From positions 62,001 through 126,000 of the forward strand of contig NZ_RSEC01000033.1 in NCBI RefSeq assembly GCF_003937945.1: a stretch of 64,000 bases of DNA, read 5' to 3'. A program made the position numbers and the translations under genes. Positions 38,941 through 47,620 of the stretch are shown one piece after another. This stretch comes from Amycolatopsis eburnea (lineage in GTDB: Bacteria > Actinomycetota > Actinomycetes > Mycobacteriales > Pseudonocardiaceae). Each line of letters starts with the position of its first letter. Within the stretch, counting starts at the first letter, position 1. Under the pieces are notes generated by a model that was not told the DNA's origin, made no database searches, and saw only the letters and a program-made list of their open reading frames with translations.

Positions 38941-39864
38941 GTGTACCCGCCGATCGAGCCCTACGACCACGGCCTCCTCGACGTCGGCGACGGGCACCGC
39001 GTCTACTGGGAGACCTGCGGGAACCCGGCCGGGAAACCCGCGCTGGTGCTGCACGGCGGGCCCGGCCAGGGCTGCGCGCCGGGGATGCGGCGGATGTTCG
39101 ACCCGGCGCGCTACCGCGTCGTGCTGGTCGACCAGCGCGGGTGCGGCCGGAGCCTGCCGCACGCGAGCGACCCGGCGACGAGCCTGCGGCACAACACCAC
39201 CGGCCACCTCGTCGCCGACCTCGAACGGCTGCGGGCGCACCTGGGCGTCGAGCGCTGGCTGGTGACCGGTGGTTCGTGGGGCGCGACGCTCGCGCTGGTG
39301 TACGCCGAACGCTTCCCGCACCGGGTGTCGGAGATCGTCCTCAGCGCGATCAGCACGACGCGGCGCTCGGAGATCGACTGGCTCTACCGCGGGGCCGGCC
39401 GGTTCTTCCCCGAGGCGTGGCAGCGGTTCCGCGACGGCGCCGGGGACGACGACGTCGTGCGCGCATACGCCCGGCTGGTCAACGACCCCGGCGAGCGGGA
39501 CCGCGCCGCCCGGGCGTGGATCGCCTGGGAGGAAACGGTGCTGTCCCTCGAACCCGGCGCCGAAGTCCACAGTGGACCGCTCGACGACGCCGCGCTCGCG
39601 TTCGTCCGGCTCACAACGCACTACTACGCGAACGCCGGCTGGCTCGACGAAGGCGCCGTGCTCCGCGATGCCGGACGGCTGGCCGGCATCCCCGGCGTGC
39701 TGATCCACGGCCGCCTCGACCTCAGCTGCCCGGTGACGACGGCGTGGGAGCTCGCGCGGGCCTGGCCGGGCGCCGAACTGCTCGTCGACGACCGGTCCGG
39801 GCACCGCGCGAGCGACGTCAAGCGCGCGTGGAAGCTGGCGGCACTGGACCGCTTCGCGCGCTAA
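38941..39864 (+). CDS. pip: Proline iminopeptidase
   Basis: A 307-residue alpha/beta hydrolase of peptidase family S33. It opens YPPIEPYDHGLLDVGDGHRVYWETCGNP, the pip N-terminus (residues 2-29), with oxyanion motif VLHGGPGQG, DQRGCGRSLPHA, nucleophile Ser near 112 in GGSWGATLAL, Asp in HGRLDLSCPV and His in DRSGHRAS. It removes N-terminal proline from peptides in the cytoplasm. GTG start. It is convergent with the aldolase gene, overlapping its stop by 4 nt. Confidence 0.92.
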   Translation: MYPPIEPYDHGLLDVGDGHRVYWETCGNPAGKPALVLHGGPGQGCAPGMRRMFDPARYRVVLVDQRGCGRSLPHASDPATSLRHNTTGHLVADLERLRAHLGVERWLVTGGSWGATLALVYAERFPHRVSEIVLSAISTTRRSEIDWLYRGAGRFFPEAWQRFRDGAGDDDVVRAYARLVNDPGERDRAARAWIAWEETVLSLEPGAEVHSGPLDDAALAFVRLTTHYYANAGWLDEGAVLRDAGRLAGIPGVLIHGRLDLSCPVTTAWELARAWPGAELLVDDRSGHRASDVKRAWKLAALDRFAR

Positions 39865-40886
39865 CCCTCCGCGGCCAGCTGCACGGCGACGTCGATGATC
39901 ATGTCCTCCTGCCCGCCGACCAGCGCCAGCTCGCCGCAGCGGCGCAGGATGGCCTGCGCCGGGACGCCGTAGCGCTCCGCCGCGCGCTCGGCGTGCAGCA
40001 GGAAGCTCGAATAGACCCCCGCCCAGCCCTGGACGATCGCGTTGCGGTCCATCTTCGGCCAGCGGTGCAGGTACGGGCGGACGACCTCCTCGGCCGCGTC
40101 GAGCAGGGCGCCGACGTCGAGGCCGGTGTCGATCTGCAGGCGGTCGAACACCGCCGCGAGCACCTCCGTCGGCGAGTTGCCCGCGCCCGCGCCGAGCGCG
40201 CACAGCGAGCCGTCGATGTAGCGGACGCCGGCTTCGTGGGCCAGCACCGAATTCGCGACGCCGAGCGAGAGGTTCTGGTGGCCGTGGTAGCCGATCCACG
40301 CCGTGTCGCCGACCTCCGCGACCAGCGCCTCGAACCGGTCGCGGGCTTCGTGCATCAGCAGCGCGCCCGCCGAGTCCGTCACGTACGCCGCCTGGCAGCC
40401 CGCGTCCACCATGATCCGGGCCTGCTTCGCCAGGTCTTCGGGCGGCGTCCGGTGCGCCATCATCAGGAACCCGGCCGTTTCCATGCCGAGTTCGCGCGCC
40501 AGGCCGAAGTGCTGCGGCGAGACGTCGGCCTCGGTGCAGTGGGTCGCCACCCGCACCATCTCCGCGCCCGCGTCGAACGCGCGCTGGAGGTCCTCCGCCG
40601 TGCCGATGCCGGGCACGAGCAGCACGGCGATCTTCGCCTGCTTCGCTTCTTCACGCGCCGCCGCGATGAGGCGAAGCTCGTCGACGGCGGAAAAGCCGTA
40701 GGTGAACGACGAGCCGCCGAGACCGTCGCCGTGGGTCACCTCGATCACCTCGACGCCCGCGCGGTCCAGCGCGCGCACGGTGTCGCGCACCTGCTGCTCG
40801 GTGAAGCGGTGGGCCATCGCGTGACTGCCGTCGCGCAACGTCGTGTCGACGATCCGGACGTCGTGCTTCAGTTCCGGGCGGGTCAT
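39861..40886 (-). CDS. 4-hydroxy-2-oxovalerate aldolase
   Basis: A 341-residue DmpG/MhpE/HsaF-type class II aldolase. It has [17 protein letters not shown] near the N-terminus, metal ligands in the HxH motif [10 protein letters not shown] near residue 202, and the C-terminal communication domain ending [12 protein letters not shown]. It splits 4-hydroxy-2-oxo acids to pyruvate and an aldehyde, which is channelled to the acetaldehyde dehydrogenase encoded just upstream (ATGA overlap). These are the last two steps of meta-cleavage or steroid side-route degradation. No hydratase, extradiol dioxygenase or hydrolase is in the window. Confidence 0.95.
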   Translation of the reverse strand: MTRPELKHDVRIVDTTLRDGSHAMAHRFTEQQVRDTVRALDRAGVEVIEVTHGDGLGGSSFTYGFSAVDELRLIAAAREEAKQAKIAVLLVPGIGTAEDLQRAFDAGAEMVRVATHCTEADVSPQHFGLARELGMETAGFLMMAHRTPPEDLAKQARIMVDAGCQAAYVTDSAGALLMHEARDRFEALVAEVGDTAWIGYHGHQNLSLGVANSVLAHEAGVRYIDGSLCALGAGAGNSPTEVLAAVFDRLQIDTGLDVGALLDAAEEVVRPYLHRWPKMDRNAIVQGWAGVYSSFLLHAERAAERYGVPAQAILRRCGELALVGGQEDMIIDVAVQLAAEG

Positions 40887-41770
40887 GCGGGCACCTCCTG
40901 CTTCGCGCGCGCCATCAGCTCGCCGACGCGCGCGGCCGCGGCGGTCATGATGTCCAGGTTCCCGGCGTACTCCGGGAGGTAGTCGCCGTTGCCGCGGACT
41001 TCGAGGAAGATGCCGACGCGTGCGTGGCCGTCCCAGTCCTCCCGCGCGTCGTCGAACTGCGGATCCGCGCGCAGGGTGTAGCCGGGGACGTACTGCTGGA
41101 CTTCGGCGACCATTTCGTGGATGGACGCGGTGATCGCGTCGCGGTCGGCGTCGAGGCCGATCGCGCAGAACACCGTGTCCCGCATGATCATCGGCGGCTC
41201 GACCGGGTTGAGGATGATGATCGCCTTGCCGCGCCCGGCCCCGCCGATCTCGGCCACCGCCTGCGACGTCGTGCGCGTGAACTCGTCGATGTTCGCCCGG
41301 GTGCCGGGACCCGCGCCGCGCGACGCCACCGAGGCGACGATCTCCGCGTACGGCACCGGCGTCACGCGGGAAACGGCGTGCACCATGGGAATCGTGGCCT
41401 GGCCGCCGCACGTGATCATCGAGACGTTCGGGGCGTCGAGGTGGGCGCCGAGGTTGACCGGCGGGCACACCATCGGGCCGAGGTGCGCCGGGGTGAGGTC
41501 GATCGCCTGGATGCCCGCCGCCTCGTAGCGCGGGGCGTTCGCGGCGTGCGCCTTCGCCGACGTCGCCTCGAACACCAGCTCGGGCACCGGGTCCTGGCGC
41601 AGCAGCCAGTCGACGCCTTCCGCGGACGCCGCGATCCCCTGCGCTCGCGCGCGTTCGAGGCCGTCGGACTCGACCACGCCGACCACGTAACCGACTTCGA
41701 TCACTTCACTGCGTCGCAGCTTCGCCAGCAAATCGGTGCCGATGTTGCCGGGGCCGACGATCGCCGCCAT
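40883..41770 (-). CDS. Acetaldehyde dehydrogenase (acetylating)
   Basis: A 295-residue DmpF/MhpF/HsaG-type enzyme. NAD-binding [12 protein letters not shown] is at residues 4-15 and the catalytic Cys121 sits in [13 protein letters not shown]. It converts acetaldehyde or propionaldehyde to the acyl-CoA in complex with the aldolase. ATG 41770 overlaps the MFS stop (TGATG); an in-frame ATG at 41782 is the alternative. The order MFS, dehydrogenase, aldolase suggests one operon in which the transporter may bring in the aromatic or keto-acid substrate. Confidence 0.94.
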   Translation of the reverse strand: MAAIVGPGNIGTDLLAKLRRSEVIEVGYVVGVVESDGLERARAQGIAASAEGVDWLLRQDPVPELVFEATSAKAHAANAPRYEAAGIQAIDLTPAHLGPMVCPPVNLGAHLDAPNVSMITCGGQATIPMVHAVSRVTPVPYAEIVASVASRGAGPGTRANIDEFTRTTSQAVAEIGGAGRGKAIIILNPVEPPMIMRDTVFCAIGLDADRDAITASIHEMVAEVQQYVPGYTLRADPQFDDAREDWDGHARVGIFLEVRGNGDYLPEYAGNLDIMTAAAARVGELMARAKQEVPA

Positions 41771-42957
41771 CACGGGAGCCATGTCCCGACCGTCGCACCG
41801 GACTCGGCGGCCGGGACAGCCTTGCGTTCCGGCGAGCGGAACACCCGGACCGGAACCGCGAGCGCGGCGAGGACGGCGGCCACCCCGCCCCAGGTCATCA
41901 CGGCCGGCACCGACACCGCGTCCACCACGAACCCACCGGCCAGCGCGCCCGCGGAGATCGTGGCCTGGAACGACGCCGTGAACAGGACGGTCGCGGCCTC
42001 CGGCGCGTCCGGCGCCTCGCGGGCGAACCACCGCTGTGAACAGACCGGCACCGCGCCGTACGCCACGCCCCACACCCCGAGCACCGCGAGCGCGCCCGCC
42101 GCGCCGGCGTGCGGCAGGACGAACACCGACGCCGCGATCGCCGCCGCCGCGACGGCGAAGGCCGCACCGGGACGGCGGCTCGCGCCCGCCAGGAACGTCC
42201 CGGCGATCCCCGCCACGCCGTAGGTGAGCAAGTACGCGCTGAGCAGGCCCGGCCGGACGACGTCGCGCAGCAGCGGCGTGAGGTAGGTGTAAGTGCCGAA
42301 GTGGGCCAGCACGACGAGGAACGTCACGATCAGTCCACTTCGGACACCGTGGCGGCGCAGGAGTCCGAACAGGACACCCGGCCGCGTGCTCTCCTCCGGC
42401 GGCAGGGAAGGCGTGAAGGCCAGCAACGCGGCCGCCGTGCCGAGGCTCAGCAGGCCGAGCAGGAGGAACGCCGTCCGCCAGCCCGCGAGCTGCCCGACGA
42501 GGGTGCCGAGCGGCACGCCCAGCACCGAGCCCAGCGGCACCGCGGAGAAGATCACCGCCGTCGCCCGCGCGACGGCGGCCGGCGCCACGAGCCGGGGAGC
42601 CAAGCCGGCGCCCACCGACCAGAACCCGCCGATGACCAGGCCGACCAGGAACCGCGCGACCAGCAGCACCCAGTACGCGGGCGCGGCCGCGGCGAGGAAC
42701 CCGGCGACGGCGAGCAGCACCATCAGCGCGGCCAGGACCAGCCGCCGGTCGGCGCGTCCGATCGCGACGGTGACGACCGGCGCGGCGACCGCGGCGACGA
42801 GCCCGGGCACCGTCATCGTCCAGCCCGCGGTGCCTGCCGAGACGCCGAACGCGGCCGCGATCGGCGTCAGCAGGCCGATCGGCAGGATTTCGGTGGTGAC
42901 GATGGCGAAGATGCCGACGGTCACGGCCAGGACCGCGGCCCGGTGCGAAGAGTTCAT
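41770..42957 (-). CDS. MFS transporter, DHA1 type
   Basis: A 395-residue membrane protein with about twelve helices. It begins [30 protein letters not shown], the AraJ/NepI-like opening; the loop 2-3 motif reads IGRADRR and the fifth helix has [19 protein letters not shown], typical of drug:H+ antiporter-1 members. Substrate unknown. Its stop overlaps the acetaldehyde dehydrogenase ATG, so it is probably translationally coupled to the catabolic pair, or read-through pairs an exporter with them. Confidence 0.9.
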   Translation of the reverse strand: MNSSHRAAVLAVTVGIFAIVTTEILPIGLLTPIAAAFGVSAGTAGWTMTVPGLVAAVAAPVVTVAIGRADRRLVLAALMVLLAVAGFLAAAAPAYWVLLVARFLVGLVIGGFWSVGAGLAPRLVAPAAVARATAVIFSAVPLGSVLGVPLGTLVGQLAGWRTAFLLLGLLSLGTAAALLAFTPSLPPEESTRPGVLFGLLRRHGVRSGLIVTFLVVLAHFGTYTYLTPLLRDVVRPGLLSAYLLTYGVAGIAGTFLAGASRRPGAAFAVAAAAIAASVFVLPHAGAAGALAVLGVWGVAYGAVPVCSQRWFAREAPDAPEAATVLFTASFQATISAGALAGGFVVDAVSVPAVMTWGGVAAVLAALAVPVRVFRSPERKAVPAAESGATVGTWLP

Positions 42958-43090
42958 GCGGCCAGTAGATCGACATCGGTGCGCGCGGGCTGGCAGGTTC
43001 GCGACAGCTCGGGGTCACGGCGGATTCCCGCCGGTTTGAGCATCACCCGATCGGGGCAGATCCGGGGTACAGGTCGATCAAGGAGGTTCG

Positions 43091-43306
43091 ATGGCCGAAC
43101 GGCGTTGGCACTTCATCCCGACCACCGCCCCGTTGTGCTGGCTCTACCTGGGAGTGGGCGCGATTCTGCTCGTCTCCAGCGTCCTCACGCTCACCAGAGC
43201 GGAGACGGGCGCGCCCGTCCTGACGGTGATCGCCGCGGTGGCGGCCGTCGCGTTGATCGTCGTGGCCGCGATCGGCCTGGCACGGCCCCGCCTGCGCGGG
43301 CGCTGA
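43091..43306 (+). CDS. Small two-helix membrane protein, 71 aa
   Basis: A strong AAGGAGG lies four bases before the ATG. The protein has a hydrophilic start (MAERRWHFIPTTAPL), two membrane helices (LCWLYLGVGAILLVSSVLTL and VLTVIAAVAAVALIVVAAIGLA, the second given as residues about 43-64) and a basic tail. No recognised family. It stands alone, tail to tail with the small lipoprotein gene one base away. Confidence 0.68.
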   Translation: MAERRWHFIPTTAPLCWLYLGVGAILLVSSVLTLTRAETGAPVLTVIAAVAAVALIVVAAIGLARPRLRGR

Positions 43307-43307
43307 C

Positions 43308-43571
43308 TCAGCGCGGGCGCCGCTTGGTGGTGGTGCGGCGCGGGGTGGTCGTCTTCTTCGTGGTGGCTGTGGGCGGGTGCGCCCGCGTCTGCGTCGACGT
43401 CGGCGTCGTGGTAGTCACCGGGGACTCCGTGGTCGCGGGCAGGCTCGTGGTCGGCGGCGTCGCCGTGGTGGTCTGCGGGATCAGCCGACCGGTGCCCGAT
43501 CCGCCGCCGGCACAGGCGGCGAGCAGCACAACCGCACCCAGGACGACTCCGCAGCACCAAATCCGCACCAC
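43308..43571 (-). CDS. Small Thr-rich lipoprotein, 87 aa
   Basis: The signal peptide ends in lipobox LLAACAGG near residues 16-22. The remaining 65 residues are almost only Thr, Pro, Ser and Arg, with a very basic end TTKRRPR, so it is probably an unfolded, possibly glycosylated, surface tail. No domain. GTG starts at 43571 and 43568 are both possible and neither has a ribosome site. It could be a remnant of a longer lipoprotein. Confidence 0.55.
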   Translation of the reverse strand: MVRIWCCGVVLGAVVLLAACAGGGSGTGRLIPQTTTATPPTTSLPATTESPVTTTTPTSTQTRAHPPTATTKKTTTPRRTTTKRRPR

Positions 43572-43577
43572 CGGACG

Positions 43578-44177
43578 TTAACAGCGCGGCGCGCGGGAAA
43601 CCGGCGAACCGCGCTTTTCGCGCGATCGCATGATCAGCGCCGCGACGTGGTACACGCACGCCTCTTCGCCGTGGTTCGCGTACGAATGCGGTTCGTCGGC
43701 GGGGAAGTACAGCGAGTCGCCCGCGTCCAGGACGTACTCCGTCTCGCCGACGCCCAAGTGCAGTACGCCGGATTCGACGACGACGAACTCGTGGGACCCC
43801 GGCGCGTAGGCGGGGAACACACCCGCGTCGCAGTGCGGCGGCAGGGTGGTGCGGATCCACTCGAAGTTGACGCCGGGGACGACCGGGGTGAGCACCGTGC
43901 GGTGCCAGCCGCCCGGCTCGGCGACGTGCTCCTGCTCGGCGGCGCGGCGGACGATCACGCGGTCGGTTTCGAGGTCGGCCAGCAGCCGGGACAGCGAGAG
44001 GCGGAGGCCGTCGGCGATCCGCGACAGCACCACGACCGTCGGCGTCTTCTCGCCGCGCTCGATGGCCGACAGCATGCTGACGCTGACCCCCGCCGTCCCG
44101 GCCAGCGCGCTCAGCGACAGCCCGCGGTCGGCGCGGAGTTCGTGCAGCCGGCGGCCGAGTGCCTCGGGATCAATCAT
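43578..44177 (-). CDS. XRE-family regulator with cupin domain
   Basis: A 199-residue regulator: helix-turn-helix at residues 7-60 (LGRRLHELRADRGLSLSALA, VSVSMLSAIERGEKTPT) and a cupin sensor at about 105-185 (YAPGSHEFVVVESGVLHLGV, DSLYFPADEPHSYANHG). Such proteins bind a small molecule in the cupin barrel and often control a neighbouring enzyme gene. It is divergent from a GNAT acetyltransferase with only 18 bp between the two start codons; AGAGGA lies directly before its ATG. ATG 44177. Confidence 0.88.
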   Translation of the reverse strand: MIDPEALGRRLHELRADRGLSLSALAGTAGVSVSMLSAIERGEKTPTVVVLSRIADGLRLSLSRLLADLETDRVIVRRAAEQEHVAEPGGWHRTVLTPVVPGVNFEWIRTTLPPHCDAGVFPAYAPGSHEFVVVESGVLHLGVGETEYVLDAGDSLYFPADEPHSYANHGEEACVYHVAALIMRSREKRGSPVSRAPRC

Positions 44178-44207
44178 TCCTCTATGATAGCGATCATGTC
44201 CACTATA
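44178..44207. promoter_or_regulatory. Overlapping divergent promoters, XRE-cupin/GNAT
   Basis: On the plus strand TATGAT (44183-44188) is followed by 7 nt and then the GNAT ATG at 44196, the spacing of a leaderless mRNA. On the minus strand TATAGT (44207 to 44202) lies inside the GNAT coding start and would give an 18-nt leader to ATG 44177. The inverted repeat ATGAT-AGCG-ATCAT (44184-44197) overlaps both and is a likely operator for the XRE protein. Confidence 0.62.
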
Positions 44208-44684
44208 GAGGAAGCAACGGTCGCCGACGCCGAAGGCATCGCCGCCGTCTTCGCGCCGTACGCGGCCAGCTCCGTCGTCACGTTCGAGACCACGCCGCCC
44301 ACCGCGGACCAGTGGCGCGCGAAGATCCGCGAGAGCCGGTGGCCCTTCCTCGTGCTCGCCGACGAAGGCGAGGTCCTCGGCTACGCGCTGGCCGCGCCGT
44401 GGCGCCCGAAGCCGGCGTACCGGTATTCGGTGGAGACGACGATCTACCTCGCGCCGGGCGCCACCGGCCGCGGCCACGGGCGCCGGCTGCTCGACGAACT
44501 GCTGAAGCGGTGCGGCGAAGCCGGGGCGCGGCAGGCGATCGCGGTGATCGTCGACTCCGGCAGCCCGGCGTCGCGGAACCTCCACCTCGCGGCCGGCTTC
44601 ACCGACGCGGGCGTGCTGCGGCGCGTCGGGTTCAAGCAGGACCGCTGGCTCGACACCCTGCTGATGCAGCGCGAGCTGGGCTAA
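44196..44684 (+). CDS. GNAT acetyltransferase, phosphinothricin-acetyltransferase-like
   Basis: A 162-residue acetyltransferase of the PAT/bar-like group: IEEATVADAEGIAAVFAPYA, then FETTPPTADQW, YRYSVETTIYLAPGATGRGHGRRLL (acetyl-CoA loop GATGRGHGR) and a C-terminal HLAAGFTDAGVLRRVGFKQDRWLDTLLMQREL, seen as residues about 130-160. The family acetylates phosphinothricin, methionine sulfone or other amines. The leaderless start at 44196 fits the -10 box; an in-frame ATG at 44184 overlaps that box. Its tail overlaps the next XRE gene stop by 4 nt. Confidence 0.9.
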   Translation: MSTIEEATVADAEGIAAVFAPYAASSVVTFETTPPTADQWRAKIRESRWPFLVLADEGEVLGYALAAPWRPKPAYRYSVETTIYLAPGATGRGHGRRLLDELLKRCGEAGARQAIAVIVDSGSPASRNLHLAAGFTDAGVLRRVGFKQDRWLDTLLMQRELG

Positions 44685-45265
44685 CGGGACTTCGCCCGCA
44701 GGTGGAGCCGCTCCCCCTGCTTGCCGAACAGGCTGAGGATCTCCGCCGGCCGGTCTACCGCGCCGAACCAGTGCGGCAAGCGCGTGTCGAACTCCGCCGC
44801 CTCGCCCGAGCCCAGGACCATGTCGCGGTCGGCCAAGACCAGCCGCAACCGTCCCGAAAGGACGTACAGCCACTCGTAGCCCTCGTGGACCTGGGGATCG
44901 GGCTCGCCCGTCTCCGGTTCCAGGATCATCTTGAACGCCTGGGGCGCGCCGGGCTGGCGGGTCAGCGGCAGGACGGTCATCGCCGCGCCGTTGTGGCGCG
45001 GGATGCGGCGGGCGGTGAGGCGGACGCGGGGGTCGCCGACCTCCGGGGCCCCCACCAGCTCGTCGAGCGGGACCTGGTGGGCCTGCGCGATCGGCAGCAG
45101 CAGCTCCAGGCTCGGCTTCCGCTGGCCGGACTCCAGCCGGGACAGCGTGCTCTTCGAAATGCCCGTCGCCGTCGAGAGGTCGGCCAGCGTGACCCGCCGC
45201 TGGGTGCGGACCCGCTTGAGCCGGGGGCCGACCTCGGCCAGTGCCTGGGTGATCGCGTCGGTCAT
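44681..45265 (-). CDS. XRE-family regulator with cupin domain, second copy
   Basis: A 194-residue helix-turn-helix/cupin regulator: LKRVRTQRRVTLADLSTATG and ISKSTLSRLESGQRKPS in the DNA-binding part, then the cupin with HEGYEWLYVLSGRLRLVLAD and HWFGAVDRPAEIL. It is divergent from a thioredoxin-reductase-like flavoprotein, the usual pairing for this type. It is only distantly like the XRE-cupin at 43578, with a different spacing of the two domains. The 77-bp gap contains CGGATTCGCGAGTCCG, an imperfect inverted repeat that might be its operator. Confidence 0.88.
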   Translation of the reverse strand: MTDAITQALAEVGPRLKRVRTQRRVTLADLSTATGISKSTLSRLESGQRKPSLELLLPIAQAHQVPLDELVGAPEVGDPRVRLTARRIPRHNGAAMTVLPLTRQPGAPQAFKMILEPETGEPDPQVHEGYEWLYVLSGRLRLVLADRDMVLGSGEAAEFDTRLPHWFGAVDRPAEILSLFGKQGERLHLRAKSR

Positions 45266-45342
45266 GCCTCCAGGAAACCCGCTTGTCCCGGAAACGGCAA
45301 CATTAGTTGTCGGATTCGCGAGTCCGGGTTCATCGTGGCGCC

Positions 45343-46281
45343 ATGACCGAAAACAGCTATGACGTCCTGGTGGTGGGTGGCGGGGCGGCCGGCCTGAACG
45401 CCGCCCTGATGCTGGGCCGCGCGCGGCGGCGGGTCGCCGTCGTCGACGCCCGGGCCCCGCGCAACGCCCCGGCCGAGCACATGCACGGCTTCCTTTCGCG
45501 GGACGGCCTGCCGCCGTCCGACCTGCTCGAGATCGGCCGTGCGGAACTCGCCGGCTACGGCGTCGACGTCCTCGAAGACAGCGTCACGCGGCTCGAGCCC
45601 GGCTTCACCGCCCGGCTCGCGAGCGGACGGGAGCTGACCGCCCGGCGCGTCCTGGTCGCCACCGGCGTCCACGACGACCTGCCGGACCTGCCCGGGTTGC
45701 GGGAAAGCTGGGGCACCGACGCGGTGACCTGCCCGTACTGCCACGGCTACGAGGTGCGCGACCAGCCGCTCGGCGTGCTCGGCACCGAACCGATGAGCGT
45801 CGAGCACGCGCTGCTGGTGCGCCAGTGGTCCCCCGACGTCGTCTACTTCGCCCACACCGCGCCACCGTCCGAAGCGGACCGCGAACGGCTCGACGCGCGC
45901 GGGATCCGGGTCGTCGACGGCGTCGTCACCGCGGTGCGGCGCGAAGGCGGGCGGCTCACCGGGATCGAGCTGGGCGACCGGTTCGTCGCGCGGACGGCGC
46001 TGTTCCTCCGCACCCGGACCGTCCCGCACGACGAGCTGCTGCGCGGGCTCGGCTACGTCGAAGGCGCGGTCGATCCCAGCGGGAAGACCAGTGTGCCGGG
46101 CGTGTGGGCGGCGGGGAACGTCGTGGACGCGCGGGCGACGGTGATCATCGCCGCGGCCCAGGGCGCGGCCGCCGCGGGCGCGCTCAACCACGACCTCGTC
46201 ACCGAGGACGTCGAGCGGGCTGTCGGAGCGTACGGCGGCTTCTCCCCCGCCGCGGAACGCGCCGCCGCCGGGGCGCGCTAG
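45343..46281 (+). CDS. Thioredoxin-reductase-like FAD/NAD(P)H oxidoreductase
   Basis: A 312-residue class II pyridine nucleotide-disulfide flavoprotein. FAD motif VLVVGGGAAGLNAAL is at residues 8-22; the redox pair is in VTCPYCHGYEVRDQPLG (C-P-Y-C), and the C-terminal FAD motif is VWAAGNVVDARATVIIAAAQG. It is shorter and more diverged than true thioredoxin reductase in its NADPH domain. Divergent from an XRE-cupin regulator. Probably a redox or detoxifying enzyme; partner protein unknown. Confidence 0.88.
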   Translation: MTENSYDVLVVGGGAAGLNAALMLGRARRRVAVVDARAPRNAPAEHMHGFLSRDGLPPSDLLEIGRAELAGYGVDVLEDSVTRLEPGFTARLASGRELTARRVLVATGVHDDLPDLPGLRESWGTDAVTCPYCHGYEVRDQPLGVLGTEPMSVEHALLVRQWSPDVVYFAHTAPPSEADRERLDARGIRVVDGVVTAVRREGGRLTGIELGDRFVARTALFLRTRTVPHDELLRGLGYVEGAVDPSGKTSVPGVWAAGNVVDARATVIIAAAQGAAAAGALNHDLVTEDVERAVGAYGGFSPAAERAAAGAR

Positions 46282-46313
46282 CTTCCGGGGGCGTCGCGTG
46301 CCAGGCTCGGCGG

Positions 46314-46772
46314 GTGCGTCCCACGCTGTACGAATTCGCCGGCGGCGACCCCGCGTTCCGCGCGCTGGCCGCCGCCCACCACGAGCGCTGCCTGGCCGAC
46401 CCGGAGCTGAACCACCCGTTCTCGCACCCCGGGCAGCACCCGAAGCACGTCGAACGGCTGGCTCAGTACTGGGCCGAGGTCATGGGCGGGCCGCCGCGGT
46501 TCTCGCAGGAGTGCAGCGATCACTCCGCGATGCTGCGGATGCACGCCGGCAACGGCGACATGAGCGACCTCGGCCGCCGGTTCGTCAGCTGCTTCGTCCA
46601 GGCCGCGGACGACGCCGGCCTGCCCGCCGATCCGGAGTTCCGCGCCGCGCTGCGGGCCTACATGGAGTGGGCGGTGGCCGAGGTGCTCGCCTACCCCGGC
46701 CCGGCCGACGACGTCCCCGCCGAGCTGCCGATGCCGCACTGGTCGTGGAACGGGTTGCAGTCCCCGCGCTGA
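46314..46772 (+). CDS. Group II-like truncated haemoglobin
   Basis: A 152-residue globin. Typical elements are TLYEFAGGDPAFRALAAAHHERCLADPELNHPFSH (start, residues about 4-38), the proximal segment HPKHVERLAQYWAEVMGGPPRFS, and HSAMLRMHAGNGDMSDLGRRFV. Truncated globins bind O2, NO or peroxide and handle nitrosative or oxidative stress. The GTG at 46314 gives the family length. It follows the flavin oxidoreductase by 33 nt and may be co-transcribed with it. Confidence 0.88.
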   Translation: MRPTLYEFAGGDPAFRALAAAHHERCLADPELNHPFSHPGQHPKHVERLAQYWAEVMGGPPRFSQECSDHSAMLRMHAGNGDMSDLGRRFVSCFVQAADDAGLPADPEFRAALRAYMEWAVAEVLAYPGPADDVPAELPMPHWSWNGLQSPR

Positions 46773-47029
46773 TCCGGCCAAAAGCAGGCCGCCCCCGAGC
46801 GGCACGCAACCGTCGCACGAGAGCTGTTCGGCCGTGGCTGTGGCCGGATCAGTGCGAACGGCACTGTAACGCTGCCGGCCGCCGCCGCGTCTTGCAGGCG
46901 ACGACCGGCTGTGGAGGTCCGTCGCCAGAGCCCGGTCCGGGCGGGTTCCCCCACCCACCCGGACCGGGCTCGTCCACGTCGTCCGAAACCCGCGAGCACC
47001 GTGCGCGGGCCCGGGCCAGACTGGCGGCC
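46773..47029 (+). terminator. Gap with GC-rich terminator-like hairpin (46928-46971)
   Basis: The 257-bp gap holds a 14-bp perfect stem (GAGCCCGGTCCGGG at 46928-46941 and its complement at 46958-46971) with a 16-nt loop, and a small hairpin CAGTGC-GAACG-GCACTG at 46850-46866. No poly-U follows. The large hairpin ends 59 nt before the next start codon, so it could also affect that gene's leader. Confidence 0.6.
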
Positions 47030-47620
47030 ATGCTCCTGGACCGGTACCTGCTCGCCAGCAACGGTTTCGAACACCACCTCCGCGCGGTGGCGGCCGGCGG
47101 CTGGGACGCGCCGACCCCGTGCCCCGAGTGGGACGTGCGCGCGCTGGTGAACCACATGACCCGCGGCAACCTCAGCTACGTCGGGCTCCTCGGCGGCGCC
47201 GGCCGCGACGAGTTCCTGGCCGCCCGCGACGCCGACGCGCTCGGGGACGACCCTGTCACGGCGTTCACCGCGTCGGTGCGGGCGTGCGCGGAAGCGTTCT
47301 CCGAGGCGGGCGCGCTGGACCGGGTCGTCGACTACCCGCTGGGCGAGCTGACCGGGCGGCGGGCACTGGCGGTCCGCACGGCCGACAGCACCGTGCACAC
47401 CTGGGACCTCGCCCGCGCCCTCGGCCGCGACGAAACGCTCGACCCCGGTCTCGTCGCGTGGCTCGACGACGACCACGACGCCATCTTCGCCGGGCTCGAC
47501 CTGAACCCGCGGGTCTTCGCCGCGCCGCTGCCCGGGGAGTCCGGCGACGCGCGCCAGGACCGGGTGCTCAGGCGGTTCGGCCGGGATCCGCGCAGCCCAG
47601 CCGGGCGGCCAGCTCGGTGA
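47030..47620 (+). CDS. TIGR03086-type DinB/mycothiol maleylpyruvate isomerase-like protein
   Basis: A 196-residue four-helix protein of the MDMPI/DinB group. It has ASNGFEHHLRAVAAGGWDAPTPCPEWDVRALVNHM, in which the His of VNHM and later ones of STVHTWDLARALG form the metal site (residues about 43 and 125). Members bind zinc and some use mycothiol as cofactor to isomerise or conjugate small molecules. The 3' end overlaps the sirtuin gene tail to tail by 53 bp. Specific reaction unknown. Confidence 0.85.
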   Translation: MLLDRYLLASNGFEHHLRAVAAGGWDAPTPCPEWDVRALVNHMTRGNLSYVGLLGGAGRDEFLAARDADALGDDPVTAFTASVRACAEAFSEAGALDRVVDYPLGELTGRRALAVRTADSTVHTWDLARALGRDETLDPGLVAWLDDDHDAIFAGLDLNPRVFAAPLPGESGDARQDRVLRRFGRDPRSPAGRPAR

